Below, in pieces: positions 1 to 8,905 of a DNA stretch of 39,368 nt (the first letter of the stretch is position 1; the number at the start of each line of letters is the position of its first letter). A program made the translations under genes and the position numbers. The notes under the pieces are model-generated. The model did not search any database. It was given only the letters and a program-made list of their open reading frames with translations, and was not told the DNA's origin. Source of the stretch: Phycisphaerales bacterium (GTDB lineage: Bacteria > Planctomycetota > Phycisphaerae > Sedimentisphaerales > Anaerobacaceae); assembly GCA_020352515.1 (NCBI GenBank), contig CP070678.1, positions 4,252,824 through 4,292,191 on the forward strand. Direction: 5' to 3'.

Positions 1-212
1 CCCTCATGGGCATTGCCGAACCGAAACTCGCACAAATTCCCCGTCCCAACACCAACCTCGCCCAAATCGAAGACTATTTGCTCAAGCAAGATTCTCGCCG
101 AAAATTTGGGCACTCCATCTCCGGTAGGGCGCCACGTCGAGAAGGAAATGCACTGCAAGACCGACACTACCAGAAGCAGATGTCTACACTGCATGGTCAT
201 ATGTACCGCCAT
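1..212 (-). CDS. DUF1573 domain exported protein, N-terminal part (runs off left edge)
   Basis: Partial gene, 5' end only. Reading the minus strand from an ATG at 210-212 gives a hydrophobic signal-peptide stretch (MQCRHLLLVVSVLQC and following) and then the segment VFDLGEVGVGTGNLCEFRFG. This fits the start of DUF1573 domains, whose usual form is DFGEV-x-PGT-x(4)-F-x-F-x-NTG. Such proteins are Ig-like, usually exported or lipid-anchored, and common in Planctomycetota and Bacteroidota; their exact function is unknown. The start is chosen because AAGGA lies six bases before this ATG, although in-frame ATGs at 198-200 and 192-194 would put the hydrophobic stretch nearer the N-terminus. A stop lies just upstream at 222-224. 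The rest of the gene is outside the window, so the remaining domains cannot be seen. Confidence 0.62.
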   Translation of the reverse strand, partial: MAVHMTMQCRHLLLVVSVLQCISFSTWRPTGDGVPKFSARILLEQIVFDLGEVGVGTGNLCEFRFGNAHE

Positions 213-341
213 CAATTGTCCTTATGGCAACTGATGCATATCATGCAATCTGCGGCCTCAGCCTCCTTAATCGTCTGCCAAGCAGTCATACATGAGTGTT
301 CGAAGCAGACACGTGAGATTCCGGAGCGTTACACCATCTTG

Positions 342-866
342 CTAATCGGCCACGAGTTCGCTTATGATGAGGCTCTGCAATTCCCGGCCGGCTTCTCCAC
401 GCAGGAAAATGACCCCGTACGTAGATGTCCGTTGTGGTTCTGATGGATTCTGCAATTTGTACCCAATAATACATCGCTTAGGGGCATAGTCAAAGTCAAA
501 TATCCGCAGCCAATCACGCTCATAAAATGATATTCGGTAACGGTATATCAATGCAACCGACTCTCGAAGTTTAATCTCGCTGCAGGAGTTCCTCACAGCC
601 ATCGAGAATTCTTGAGCAAAGTCACTTGCGTCGTTCCCACGAAGCGTGACGCTCGTTCGAGTATAGGGAGCAGCCCCAACCTGCCCGGTTTTTTCATAGA
701 GGACTTCTATGATGCATTCCTCAATTGACTGCTCATTCTCAAAGCTCACGATCTCTGCTACTTTCTCGGCCAATGCTCTTCGTCTCTCCAGCAGTACGAG
801 TATGACAATGGCAACTGCGCATATTGCCAATAGGACCCACGCCCCCGATGAAGTGATCTTCTTCAT
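342..866 (-). CDS. Small membrane-anchored protein of unknown function
   Basis: 174 residues. I do not recognise a family. Residues about 10-27 (WVLLAICAVAIVILVLLE) form one strong transmembrane segment followed by RRR, so the protein is probably anchored with a short N-terminal cytoplasmic tail and an exported or membrane-proximal soluble body of about 145 residues. The start has a GAGGT-type ribosome binding site about seven bases upstream. The ATG overlaps the TGA of the upstream RHS-tip reading frame by four bases (ATGA at 863-866), the usual signature of translational coupling. That position, behind an RHS toxin-type tip, would suit an immunity or accessory protein, but no sequence motif supports this. 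Confidence 0.5.
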   Translation of the reverse strand: MKKITSSGAWVLLAICAVAIVILVLLERRRALAEKVAEIVSFENEQSIEECIIEVLYEKTGQVGAAPYTRTSVTLRGNDASDFAQEFSMAVRNSCSEIKLRESVALIYRYRISFYERDWLRIFDFDYAPKRCIIGYKLQNPSEPQRTSTYGVIFLRGEAGRELQSLIISELVAD

Positions 867-1246
867 AGCCTACCTCTTAATTGTCCGCCACTTGCCTCGA
901 CACTTTTTAGAGATCCTGCCCACGCAACGATTTTCGCGACTCGAAGGCAGGCGTTGAAAACCCATTGGAAGGACTCTCTATCGCCCTGTCCGACATCGCA
1001 ACCCATCAGCTTCAGTTTGGCGTTTCCACAGAGGAGAGTGCATAGTCCTCCGACATCCCCGGCGTACCGCCCGTAGTAGCGCTTCCGGTTATATTGGATT
1101 GCCAGAGAGGCCGAATTGAGTATATCGACGGCCCGGCCGGTTAACAAGCGGGGATTTTCGCAATTCGTGAGCGTGTCCGGGGCGGAGGTCGAGCCTTGAG
1201 GCGTTGATCGGTTAGTCGCACTTGAGCGCCCGGCCGGTATATGGGC
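863..1246 (-). pseudogene. RHS-repeat core and C-terminal tip fragment
   Basis: The open frame contains NPRLLTGRAVDILNS followed by LAIQYNRKRYYGRYAG. This matches the RHS-associated core (consensus NPYxFTGRxxD...YYRxRYYDPxxGRF), in the variant common in planctomycete RHS proteins. Only about 30 residues of core remain; intact RHS proteins are usually more than 1000 residues, so this is a remnant or an orphan tip. After the core, KLMGCDVGQGDRESF and IVAWAG resemble the GCxxG...AW segments of DUF4347-like C-terminal domains; that match is by eye only. There is no upstream repeat region: the frame is closed by a stop at 1247-1249. The fragment could be translated from a TTG at 1145-1147, just as an orphan toxin module would be, and its stop overlaps the next start codon. 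Confidence 0.55.
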
Positions 1247-1385
1247 TCATGCGGTCCATGATGACGGTCATGGTGCTCTCGGCCGGTTGTTTTGCGTCGT
1301 TGACCTCGGCCAGCGGAGAGCAGGTCTGCTCGAAATAGAGCGTTCCATCAGGCATACGTGCGAGCTTCCTGCCCGACACACCGGA
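1212..1385 (-). pseudogene. C-terminal scrap of a Gfo/Idh/MocA oxidoreductase
   Basis: A 58-codon open stretch, in a different frame from the RHS fragment and overlapping its upstream end, encodes EVNDAKQPAESTMTVIMDRM followed by SPYTGRALKCD. This is the characteristic C-terminal segment of planctomycete Gfo/Idh/MocA oxidoreductases (usual form NEAxxVAESTMTAIMGRMSAYTGKALTWD). A stop at 1386-1388 cuts off everything upstream, so the Rossmann domain and catalytic EKP motif are missing. It sits between the GH38 gene and the RHS remnant and looks like the residue of a deletion. Whether the short frame from ATG 1353-1355 is still translated cannot be judged. Confidence 0.5.
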
Positions 1386-1447
1386 TTACCCGTCTGTCAC
1401 GGTCGGGCTCACGGGGTTGAGCGCATCGAGCGGAGGTTGTCGTGATT

Positions 1448-4400
1448 TCATTTCGCCTCCAATGCGCTTAGCGGAATTCGGAGTGTCATAAATTCGTATG
1501 GGGCCATATCTACGGGCCCTTGTAACCTGGTGAGCGGTTCCTCAAAGAGGTTGCTCAGCCAGACTGTTTGAGGTTCGGGTTCGGGCCATGCAAGCTTTGC
1601 GGCTTCGGGTCGTCCGTCGGCGTTGAACAGCCTGACGATCAATGCCTTTCGGTCTTCGCTGGGTTTTAGGGCAGTTACCAGTACGCCCGCGGGCGAAACG
1701 CGCAGTAACGGCGGTTTAAGGGGAGCATCACCACGAGCCGGCGCCACCAGGAGAGGCTGACTGCGCTCGATCCCGAATCTTGCCGCCTCGCCGGCTTCAT
1801 AGCGAAAGTGAGGCGTGATTGAATAGCGGAAAGTCACCAGACCCACCTGTTGCGCCTTGTAGTTGGTGAACCAGTAGTTGTTCATGATATATGAAAAGAG
1901 CGTCTGCGAGGATTCAAGGTGCTTGATCCAGGGCGTCTCGGCAGTTATTGCGCCGAGCTCGACTAATGGGGCGTCGACGGTTGCCCAGGTCAGACCATAG
2001 TCCTGGTTGGATATGTCAACCCATCGCTGGACGGTGAACCAGTTCTTGCACGAGCCGGGTATCTGGTCCGCTTCGGGTCGAACGACGGCCCAGGGCGTGT
2101 CCATGCGCGTGACGCCATCGGGGACATTGAAGGGGAAGCCAAAGTGAACGCCTTCCTTTTCCCGGGACCTCCGGTTTTCAACGTAGTCGGGCGCAATTTT
2201 ATCCACGCGGTTTATGATATCCACGCGGTCAATGCCGTCGATCAGGCGAAGCTCTCGACTGAGGTTTCGGCATCCGGGGGCATCGGATTCTATCAACAGG
2301 GAGGCAACAAGAGGTCCACGTTCCTTGACGGTGATTTTCACGGGGCCGTTGCGTTTTGCGCCGTTGGGGTCCGTTCCGGGGACGTAGAAATAGTCGTTTA
2401 GGCCCATGTCGGCGTTTTGATCAACCAGCTCTATGCCTACCCTGTTCCACAAGAGACTGCTCACCGCACCGGTTGTCTCATTTACATCCACGGAAATCAG
2501 GCCGTTGGCCAAGGTATCAGGCGTGGCTTTTGCGTTGCCGGAAGTGTTGGAAGGGCCGGGGTGGATGGTAAATCGCCTGGCGGCAAAGGGGGGGACCTGT
2601 TTGGCTATGAAGGCCAGATCGCCCGTAGAGAGCCGCTGCGAGGGGACCACCTGACCTTCGGCGTCCTTGACGATGTCGCCTGCTGTTGTCGCCCCTTTGG
2701 GCAGGACGACAAGATCCGTGCGCGCCCAGGAGGTTGTATTGAAGATATCAAAGGAGTTGACAATGTGGGGAGCTTTCCGGCGTTCGGCCAGGGCGGCGTC
2801 GATAAGCTCCTGCGATTGGGCGCCTGCATCGAGGGCAAAGGCCTGCTTGATTTTCCAAACGGCCTTGGTGAGGGCGTCGTCGGGGTGGCTTATGCTTCCG
2901 GCGGCGCCCCAGGTGTGTTCATCGTAGAGTATGACATTTCGCCACGCGGTGTAAAAGTCACCGGCCGGAAACTTGCGGGGATTGATCATGGCCCACAGGG
3001 TCTCGGCCTGTACGAGGCGCTCGGCGGCGGCGCGGTTGCATGCCGTCTCACTTGCCGAGGATGCCGCCCCGTCTTCCCAGTACGGCGTGAAGTCGCCTCG
3101 AACGGAGGGAAGCATCCGGCCGTAGCGGCGTTCGAACTCAACGAACAGCTCGCGTGTGGTGGCGATCACCAGCCTGGGATATTCATATCTTTCATTCCAG
3201 CTTTTCACGAATTCAGATAACTGGGCCTCGGGCTCGCGATTGTCGCCGAAGCTCTGGCGGAAATAGATCATGTCGTATGGGTAGAGCGTGCTTCTTTGCT
3301 GCTCTTTTCCCCAAACGTCCAGGTAGAACTTCTCTTCGGACTGCTGCATGTCGAACTTTCTGATATAGTCCAAGAGCTGGGCCTCATTGTGAATCGGCGA
3401 ACCGTAGCTGTTGTTGGTTTGCCAGCAGAGGACCTTGTATTTGCCGCAGGGTGAGACCCAGTAGAAGGGCCGGTTGTCCCATGCGGCCCGTGTGTAGCCA
3501 ACGCGGGCGCCTGCGTTCGGGGCCAGCGAAAAGTACTTCACACCGCTTTGTGCGAGTACGGGCACGATGCCCCAGGTAAAGCTGGGGATGTCGGTGATCA
3601 TGGCGGAATCAATCGTTAGGCCGTATTGTTTCTTCAAGCGCCTTGCGTAGTCCAACAGTCTGACAAGCTCTTCCGGTCTGCACAGACCCGTCAGCTCGTT
3701 GCAATAAAGTGCATCCAGACCAATCCAGCCTTTCTTCACCGCGTCTATGAATTCCCTTTGCTTTTCGGGCGAGGCCTGCTTCATGTAGCTGTCCACGGCC
3801 CAAAGGACCTCCACGTTCCACTTGTAGCGGGACTCGTGTGGATAGTCACTCGTCTCGCGGGATGCCTGGATAGCCTGCTCAAGATACTCCCAATGCTTGG
3901 GCTCGACTGCCGATTGGACATTTGAGTAGCCGATATCGACGTGCGAGTGCGGCAGCAGGTATATCTCCCACTTGCGCACGGGCCTGAGCGCCGGCCGGTG
4001 CCGACCAACGGTTTTGCCGTCGAGCTGAATCGCGACATCCAGCGTGGTCTCAGCCTCGACAGCGGGCACTAACGCCTCGATAGTGTTTATGCCCGTCTTC
4101 AGCTTATGCTCGGTCGGGTCGATCCCGGTGACGCGCAGCGTGTATGTGTCGGGTTTGCCAAAATGATGAATCGTCGTGCGGAGAGGCTGGTAGAACCTCT
4201 CGTTCTTTCTCGCAAGCGCCGGCACAGTGGCAACCGAATGACTAAGAGGCGCCTGTGCTTCGGCCAATCGGCAAGTCTGGGGGGTCTGCAAACTTATTGA
4301 GTCGTAAAGAAACCAGCTGCCGGAGAGGGTGGTGATTTTGATGACATTGTTGCCGGCTTTTAACACAGTGTCAGGAAAAGTTATGGCAACCTGATGGTCG

Positions 4401-4837
4401 CGGGCCTTGGGCAGTGATTGCTTGAACTGTCGGGCGTTAACTTCGATTCGTATCTCGGGCGGGCGTCTGTTCACCTCCACCAGGTCAAGCAGGAGCGTGC
4501 AGTCCTTGCCGGACTGCGGCTTGTCTTTGAGGGCAAAATATACATGGAAGGTGTGGGGGCGGCCACCGGCCCACGCATCACGGGGCCCAGGATGTATATA
4601 TGGCCAATCCTCCTTCGGGTCGGAGCGGCCCAGCACGAAGAAACCATCCGCGGCGAAGTCCATGTATCGGTCCGGTGCGAGAGCGAATTCACCGGTGCTT
4701 TTATCGGCTTGACCAATGCGCCAAAGTAACCTGGCTCCTGCGTCGATTTCTCCGGCCTGCCCGGCCGGCATCGCGGCCGAATATGCAAGGAAGAACAATG
4801 TCAGCGTGAGAATACGCAGCGAATTTAACCTCATCAT
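1448..4837 (-). CDS. Exported GH38 alpha-mannosidase with N-terminal beta-sandwich
   Basis: 1129 residues. A signal peptide covers about residues 1-28. Residues about 35-185 (LLWRIGQADKSTGEFALAP...) resemble the beta-sandwich carbohydrate-binding domain found in rhamnogalacturonan lyases (PL4 domain III) and related planctomycete hydrolases. The glycosidase barrel starts near residue 288: HSHVD at 297-301 supplies the zinc-binding His and Asp of GH38, and Asp416 in MITDIPSFTWG is the likely nucleophile. A large C-terminal beta-domain follows to the end. GH38 enzymes release alpha-mannose from glycans with a zinc-assisted retaining mechanism. The start is supported by AAAGGA about eight bases upstream. 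It is the last gene of the minus-strand operon after GH78 and GH30, 234 bases behind GH78. Substrate linkage cannot be told from sequence. Confidence 0.85.
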   Translation of the reverse strand: MMRLNSLRILTLTLFFLAYSAAMPAGQAGEIDAGARLLWRIGQADKSTGEFALAPDRYMDFAADGFFVLGRSDPKEDWPYIHPGPRDAWAGGRPHTFHVYFALKDKPQSGKDCTLLLDLVEVNRRPPEIRIEVNARQFKQSLPKARDHQVAITFPDTVLKAGNNVIKITTLSGSWFLYDSISLQTPQTCRLAEAQAPLSHSVATVPALARKNERFYQPLRTTIHHFGKPDTYTLRVTGIDPTEHKLKTGINTIEALVPAVEAETTLDVAIQLDGKTVGRHRPALRPVRKWEIYLLPHSHVDIGYSNVQSAVEPKHWEYLEQAIQASRETSDYPHESRYKWNVEVLWAVDSYMKQASPEKQREFIDAVKKGWIGLDALYCNELTGLCRPEELVRLLDYARRLKKQYGLTIDSAMITDIPSFTWGIVPVLAQSGVKYFSLAPNAGARVGYTRAAWDNRPFYWVSPCGKYKVLCWQTNNSYGSPIHNEAQLLDYIRKFDMQQSEEKFYLDVWGKEQQRSTLYPYDMIYFRQSFGDNREPEAQLSEFVKSWNERYEYPRLVIATTRELFVEFERRYGRMLPSVRGDFTPYWEDGAASSASETACNRAAAERLVQAETLWAMINPRKFPAGDFYTAWRNVILYDEHTWGAAGSISHPDDALTKAVWKIKQAFALDAGAQSQELIDAALAERRKAPHIVNSFDIFNTTSWARTDLVVLPKGATTAGDIVKDAEGQVVPSQRLSTGDLAFIAKQVPPFAARRFTIHPGPSNTSGNAKATPDTLANGLISVDVNETTGAVSSLLWNRVGIELVDQNADMGLNDYFYVPGTDPNGAKRNGPVKITVKERGPLVASLLIESDAPGCRNLSRELRLIDGIDRVDIINRVDKIAPDYVENRRSREKEGVHFGFPFNVPDGVTRMDTPWAVVRPEADQIPGSCKNWFTVQRWVDISNQDYGLTWATVDAPLVELGAITAETPWIKHLESSQTLFSYIMNNYWFTNYKAQQVGLVTFRYSITPHFRYEAGEAARFGIERSQPLLVAPARGDAPLKPPLLRVSPAGVLVTALKPSEDRKALIVRLFNADGRPEAAKLAWPEPEPQTVWLSNLFEEPLTRLQGPVDMAPYEFMTLRIPLSALEAK

Positions 4838-5071
4838 AGCTGTTTCCTTTCATTTTTTGTGGACGTCAATACAGCCTTGACAATCATTACCGACTTTTCT
4901 ACCGATCGCAGATGCCGTTTCACAGCATATCTGCCGGACAGATGACAGGCAAAGCGAACCGTTGCTCTACTCATACGTTACTGCAAGCCTTCTCGACCTG
5001 CGGGCCCAGGGAGGCATAAGCAGCAGGAGATTCTGTGATGTACCTTAAGTAGAATCATTACATTTGTTTCT

Positions 5072-8000
5072 TCACGGAAGACTCGTGTTATCTCCGTTTG
5101 CCTTCTGGCGTGTTAGACGAAAGGCATAAGAACCGGAACCTATGTCAAACGTTACCATGTCCGGGGATTCCGCAGCCGTGTTGATTCCAGGGACACGTCG
5201 GACGAGTTCACCGTTTTTCCAGATTGCCGTGCCGCTCTCTGCAATAGTCACATCGCTCGATCCGAGCTTGGGAACGCTCACCTTCGCTTCGCAATTGACG
5301 GGGATGGTGACCTTAAGGTCAACGGAATTGGCTGTCCTATCCCAAGCAGAAGAAGCCAGGCCCCTTATGGTCTTGAGTGAGGCCTTTGCATACGTCAGAT
5401 CACCGACCACCTGGGGCTTGATATTTATTCTACGAAAGCCCGGCGCCGCCGGTCCAATCCCAGCCAGGTCTCTATAGAAGAACTTCTCAATGCTGCCGAA
5501 CATCTTCATATTCAGGCTACAACACATCCTCCTCTTTCCGGGCACGGGCGGCGTTCTATACAGAAGATCCGCATGACCTTCGAAACGCTCCCAAATCGTG
5601 GTAGCGCCTCTTGAAATCCCATAGCCCCAACTTGGGTAGGAAGTCTTGGTGGCAATCTCATACATGACATCGGCGCGGCCATAGCGCCCCAGGACATCTT
5701 CCAGGGCGCTTGTTCCGATGATTCCGGTGGCCAGGTGGCCTTCGTTTACAGTCATGATGTTGTCAACGAGATTGCATAAAACAGATTCCTCCCTGTCCGT
5801 TGGGACCAGCCCCAAATGAAGCGCTGTCGCATTTGACGTCTGGCTGCCGGTTGCATACTGATTGGTCTGCAAGTCAAGGAACTTCACATTGAAAGCTTCT
5901 CGAATGTCCTTGGCAAGCTTTGAATAGCGTTCGTAATCGTCGAGTTTTCCCAGCACGTTGGCTGCCTGGGACATAATCCACACATCAGAGTAATAATAAG
6001 CGGTCGAGGTGAGCGCCACAGGTGTGAGTTTTGGGGTAACACCGCTCCAAACAGTCACCCGATTGGGCTCCATGTGGTCGCCGAGCCCCCGCGAGATAAT
6101 ATGATTATTAGCCTGTGTGTGGAAGAATTCGAGTAGATTGGCGATTGAATCATAATGTCTTTGCAAGACTGCATCGTCCTCATAGTACTGGTACATGTAC
6201 CACACGATAAGGGGATACGTGCTGGACCAGGCGGGCCACCTTCGATACCTGCCCCTTCTCGAGTGGAGGGGGCTGATGACGGGAATATCGCCATTTGGCT
6301 TCTGGGAATCCCTGATATCATCGAGCCATTTCGACCAAAACAAGGCCACGTCAAGGTTATATATGTAATCTTCCACCAGGAAACCCGTATCCCCGAGCCA
6401 TCCTATACGTTCGGGGCGTTCGGCTGCGTCCTGTGGTATGCCCTGAAGACTTGTCATAAAGGTCCACCATACATTGCGTTGGATTCTGTTTAGCAGACGG
6501 TTCGAGCATTCAAAGGCGCCGGTGGTTTCGACAGAGTTGCACACGAATCGTCCCTCAAGGTTCGTGATGTCCGGTCTTCCGGGAAAACCTGTGACCTCTG
6601 CGAAGCGGAATCCATGCAGAGTGAACCTTGGCTCCCATACCTCAACGCCCTCACCCTTGAGGATGTAGGTATCAGTCTGAGCTGCGCCATACTGGTTTCT
6701 GGTATCCAGAGTACCATCATCATAAACCGCTGCCGCATGTCTGACAGTTACTTTGGCGCCTCTCGGGCCTTTTACTCGAAGGCGCGTCCATCCAGAGAAG
6801 TGCTGACCGAAATCATAGATGCAGACCCCGTCAGGGAATTGTGTGATATTAACCGGCTTGAGAGTCTTTACGACTTTGACAGGCGGCAGCATTTGTGAAA
6901 CCAGCTTGCCACTCGGAGGTTGCACGAGTACCGCCTTGTCCCAATTGGCATCATCATAGCCGGGGCTATTCCAGCCGGCTTTCTCCAATCGAGCGTCATA
7001 GTGTTCACCTAAACAGATTTCGTTGGCGGTGACCGGTCCATGGCTGACCCTCCAAGTATCATCCGTGGAAATACCGGCTGTGTCACCGTCAAGATATTGT
7101 ATGTTCATCTGGAGAATCAATTTGGGCCTGTCTCCAAAGGAATCCCTTCCGGGCGATACTCCATCATCGCTATACCAGCCGTTTCCAAGCATAACGCCGA
7201 TAGCATTGCGGCCGGTATGCAGATGGCCGGTAACATCGTAAGTCACGTACAGGACGCGAGAGCCGAGGTCGAAGGGCTGGTCATTGTTGTAGTAGGTCGT
7301 GGCCGGGTCCAGAACATGGTCGCCCACCTTCCGACCGTTTACATAGAGTTCGTAATAACCCAGACCAGAGATGTAGATCCTCGCCCGCTTGACCTGCTTA
7401 CCGGCCGTAAACTCCTTGCGTAAAAGCGGCGACGAAATCGAGCGGCGGGCTCCTATCCATTTGCCCTGCCAGTCTGATTCCTTGAGCAAACCCATCTCAA
7501 AGGTCGCCGTATGACTCCACCGGCTCGGATTATCGTCCTTGTCCCAACACCTGACCTTCCAGTAGCATCTTTGAGCGCTCTTTAACGGGTTGCCTTTATA
7601 GGCGACGTTTACGGACCGGTCCGAATTTACCTTGCCGCTGTCCCACAGGTCACCGATATTGGCTTTTAGTCTATCCTCACTGGCGGCTACGAGTATTTGG
7701 CAAGCTGATTGCATCTGACCTCGCAGCGAGGACTCCAGTAACCAGGTGAATCGCGGCGTCTGGATATCAACGCCTACAGGATTGGCAGCGTACTCGCACT
7801 GCAATTCTGTTACTCTTAGCCGGTGCTTTTTTAGGCGTCGCTGTATCGGCTCAAAAGGATCGCCTGCTGCCGCCGGCGCCGGATCGACATATTCTGTGAG
7901 ATCTCGCATGGCGATGACCGTATAGCCGTTGTTTTTAAGGTATTCCATATAGTTTTTGAAAACAGGAGGATGGGTGTGGACCCAAGGATGGTCTTTATCC

Positions 8001-8695
8001 GGCACACCGTGAAACGTCAAAATCGCGATCTTGCCGTTCCTTGCTTGCTTGACCGCCCACACGAAATCGTCAAAATCCCAGTCTGGACCTGCAAAACCCG
8101 TGCATGGAAGCAGTAGAGGATGGTCGAGCTTCGGGTCATATACCGGCCCCCTTGCGCCGGTTTTGTGGTTGGGGAATTCCGGGAAGACACCACGGCGGGC
8201 AAAGAGATAGCCCATGTCGCGCAGGACCTCCACTGCCTGCTTGCCATAAGCCCAGCCCGGGTAACAAAACGTTTTGGGAACGGGGATTCCATATTGTCTG
8301 CATCGCTCTTCTATGTATTCGATTTCAGCGTGTATTTGCTCCTTCGGCAAGTGAGAGACGCCGCGGTGTGTACGCGTATGGTTACCGATCTCAAAGCCGG
8401 CATCGTCAATCTTCTTGATTTCCTCCCAGGTCAGATAGTTTTGCTCCCTCCAACCGGCACGGTGTTTATACCCTTCACAAGGAAAGAACGTTGCTCCAAA
8501 ACCGTAACTCTTCAGCAGGGGGACAACATATTCTATGTCTGACTTACACCCGTCATCAAAGGTGAGAACAACCAGCTTATCTGGTATAGGTTGCAGAGTG
8601 TCGGGAAGAAGTCCCGGAGAAGCGCATAAACTACCGTACACGGAAATGAACGCAACTTTCAGAGTAAGCAAATATGCTTTCGAGATGTTTGTCAT
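5072..8695 (-). CDS. Exported polysaccharide deacetylase (NodB/CE4)-GH78 alpha-L-rhamnosidase fusion
   Basis: 1207 residues. The start at 8695 is chosen because it gives a signal peptide (MTNISKAYLLTLKVAFISVY) with GGAG about six bases upstream; the frame stays open to 8893, but that extension is not signal-like. Domains in order: NodB-type deacetylase at about 38-270, with TFDDG (45-49, catalytic and metal Asp), HTRTH (106-110, metal His), PDWDFDD and ILTFHG; a Pro/Ala linker; then GH78 from about 293, with fibronectin-like and jelly-roll domains (GKWIGAR, YELYVNGRKVGDH) and the (alpha/alpha)6 barrel. The barrel motif IPQDAAERPERIGWLGD (753-769) contains the general acid Glu762, and the TIWERFEG segment carries the second catalytic region. 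The protein should remove O- or N-acyl groups and terminal rhamnose from one substrate. It lies between GH30 and GH38 in the operon. Confidence 0.87.
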   Translation of the reverse strand: MTNISKAYLLTLKVAFISVYGSLCASPGLLPDTLQPIPDKLVVLTFDDGCKSDIEYVVPLLKSYGFGATFFPCEGYKHRAGWREQNYLTWEEIKKIDDAGFEIGNHTRTHRGVSHLPKEQIHAEIEYIEERCRQYGIPVPKTFCYPGWAYGKQAVEVLRDMGYLFARRGVFPEFPNHKTGARGPVYDPKLDHPLLLPCTGFAGPDWDFDDFVWAVKQARNGKIAILTFHGVPDKDHPWVHTHPPVFKNYMEYLKNNGYTVIAMRDLTEYVDPAPAAAGDPFEPIQRRLKKHRLRVTELQCEYAANPVGVDIQTPRFTWLLESSLRGQMQSACQILVAASEDRLKANIGDLWDSGKVNSDRSVNVAYKGNPLKSAQRCYWKVRCWDKDDNPSRWSHTATFEMGLLKESDWQGKWIGARRSISSPLLRKEFTAGKQVKRARIYISGLGYYELYVNGRKVGDHVLDPATTYYNNDQPFDLGSRVLYVTYDVTGHLHTGRNAIGVMLGNGWYSDDGVSPGRDSFGDRPKLILQMNIQYLDGDTAGISTDDTWRVSHGPVTANEICLGEHYDARLEKAGWNSPGYDDANWDKAVLVQPPSGKLVSQMLPPVKVVKTLKPVNITQFPDGVCIYDFGQHFSGWTRLRVKGPRGAKVTVRHAAAVYDDGTLDTRNQYGAAQTDTYILKGEGVEVWEPRFTLHGFRFAEVTGFPGRPDITNLEGRFVCNSVETTGAFECSNRLLNRIQRNVWWTFMTSLQGIPQDAAERPERIGWLGDTGFLVEDYIYNLDVALFWSKWLDDIRDSQKPNGDIPVISPLHSRRGRYRRWPAWSSTYPLIVWYMYQYYEDDAVLQRHYDSIANLLEFFHTQANNHIISRGLGDHMEPNRVTVWSGVTPKLTPVALTSTAYYYSDVWIMSQAANVLGKLDDYERYSKLAKDIREAFNVKFLDLQTNQYATGSQTSNATALHLGLVPTDREESVLCNLVDNIMTVNEGHLATGIIGTSALEDVLGRYGRADVMYEIATKTSYPSWGYGISRGATTIWERFEGHADLLYRTPPVPGKRRMCCSLNMKMFGSIEKFFYRDLAGIGPAAPGFRRINIKPQVVGDLTYAKASLKTIRGLASSAWDRTANSVDLKVTIPVNCEAKVSVPKLGSSDVTIAESGTAIWKNGELVRRVPGINTAAESPDMVTFDIGSGSYAFRLTRQKANGDNTSLP

Positions 8696-8905
8696 GCAAT
8701 CTCCAAATATGCTATGCCCGGTAGAAATCCTGCATGTGCACCACTCTGCAGCGTCGATGGACTTTACAGTGGGGGCGCCAGCCGGCGCAGCGCAGTATAA
8801 CCTGTGTGCAACGATGGCTGCACGCTGAGGCCGGCATGAACGTGGGGTTAGCAGGTGTTGACTGTCCGTCGCACGCTTTATTATCGAATGCATCGTGCAC
8901 TACGG

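Noticed and set aside
6..443. 145-codon plus-strand frame at the left edge
   Set aside because: No domain or ribosome site; it lies opposite the DUF1573 start and the end of the small membrane protein gene, both better supported.
2417..3220. Long antisense frame inside the GH38 gene
   Set aside because: Shadow of GC-rich codons; low-complexity Gly/Arg translation and no ribosome site.
8696..8893. N-terminal extension of the deacetylase-GH78 gene
   Set aside because: The 66 extra residues are not like a domain and would bury the clear signal peptide starting at 8695, which also has a ribosome site.
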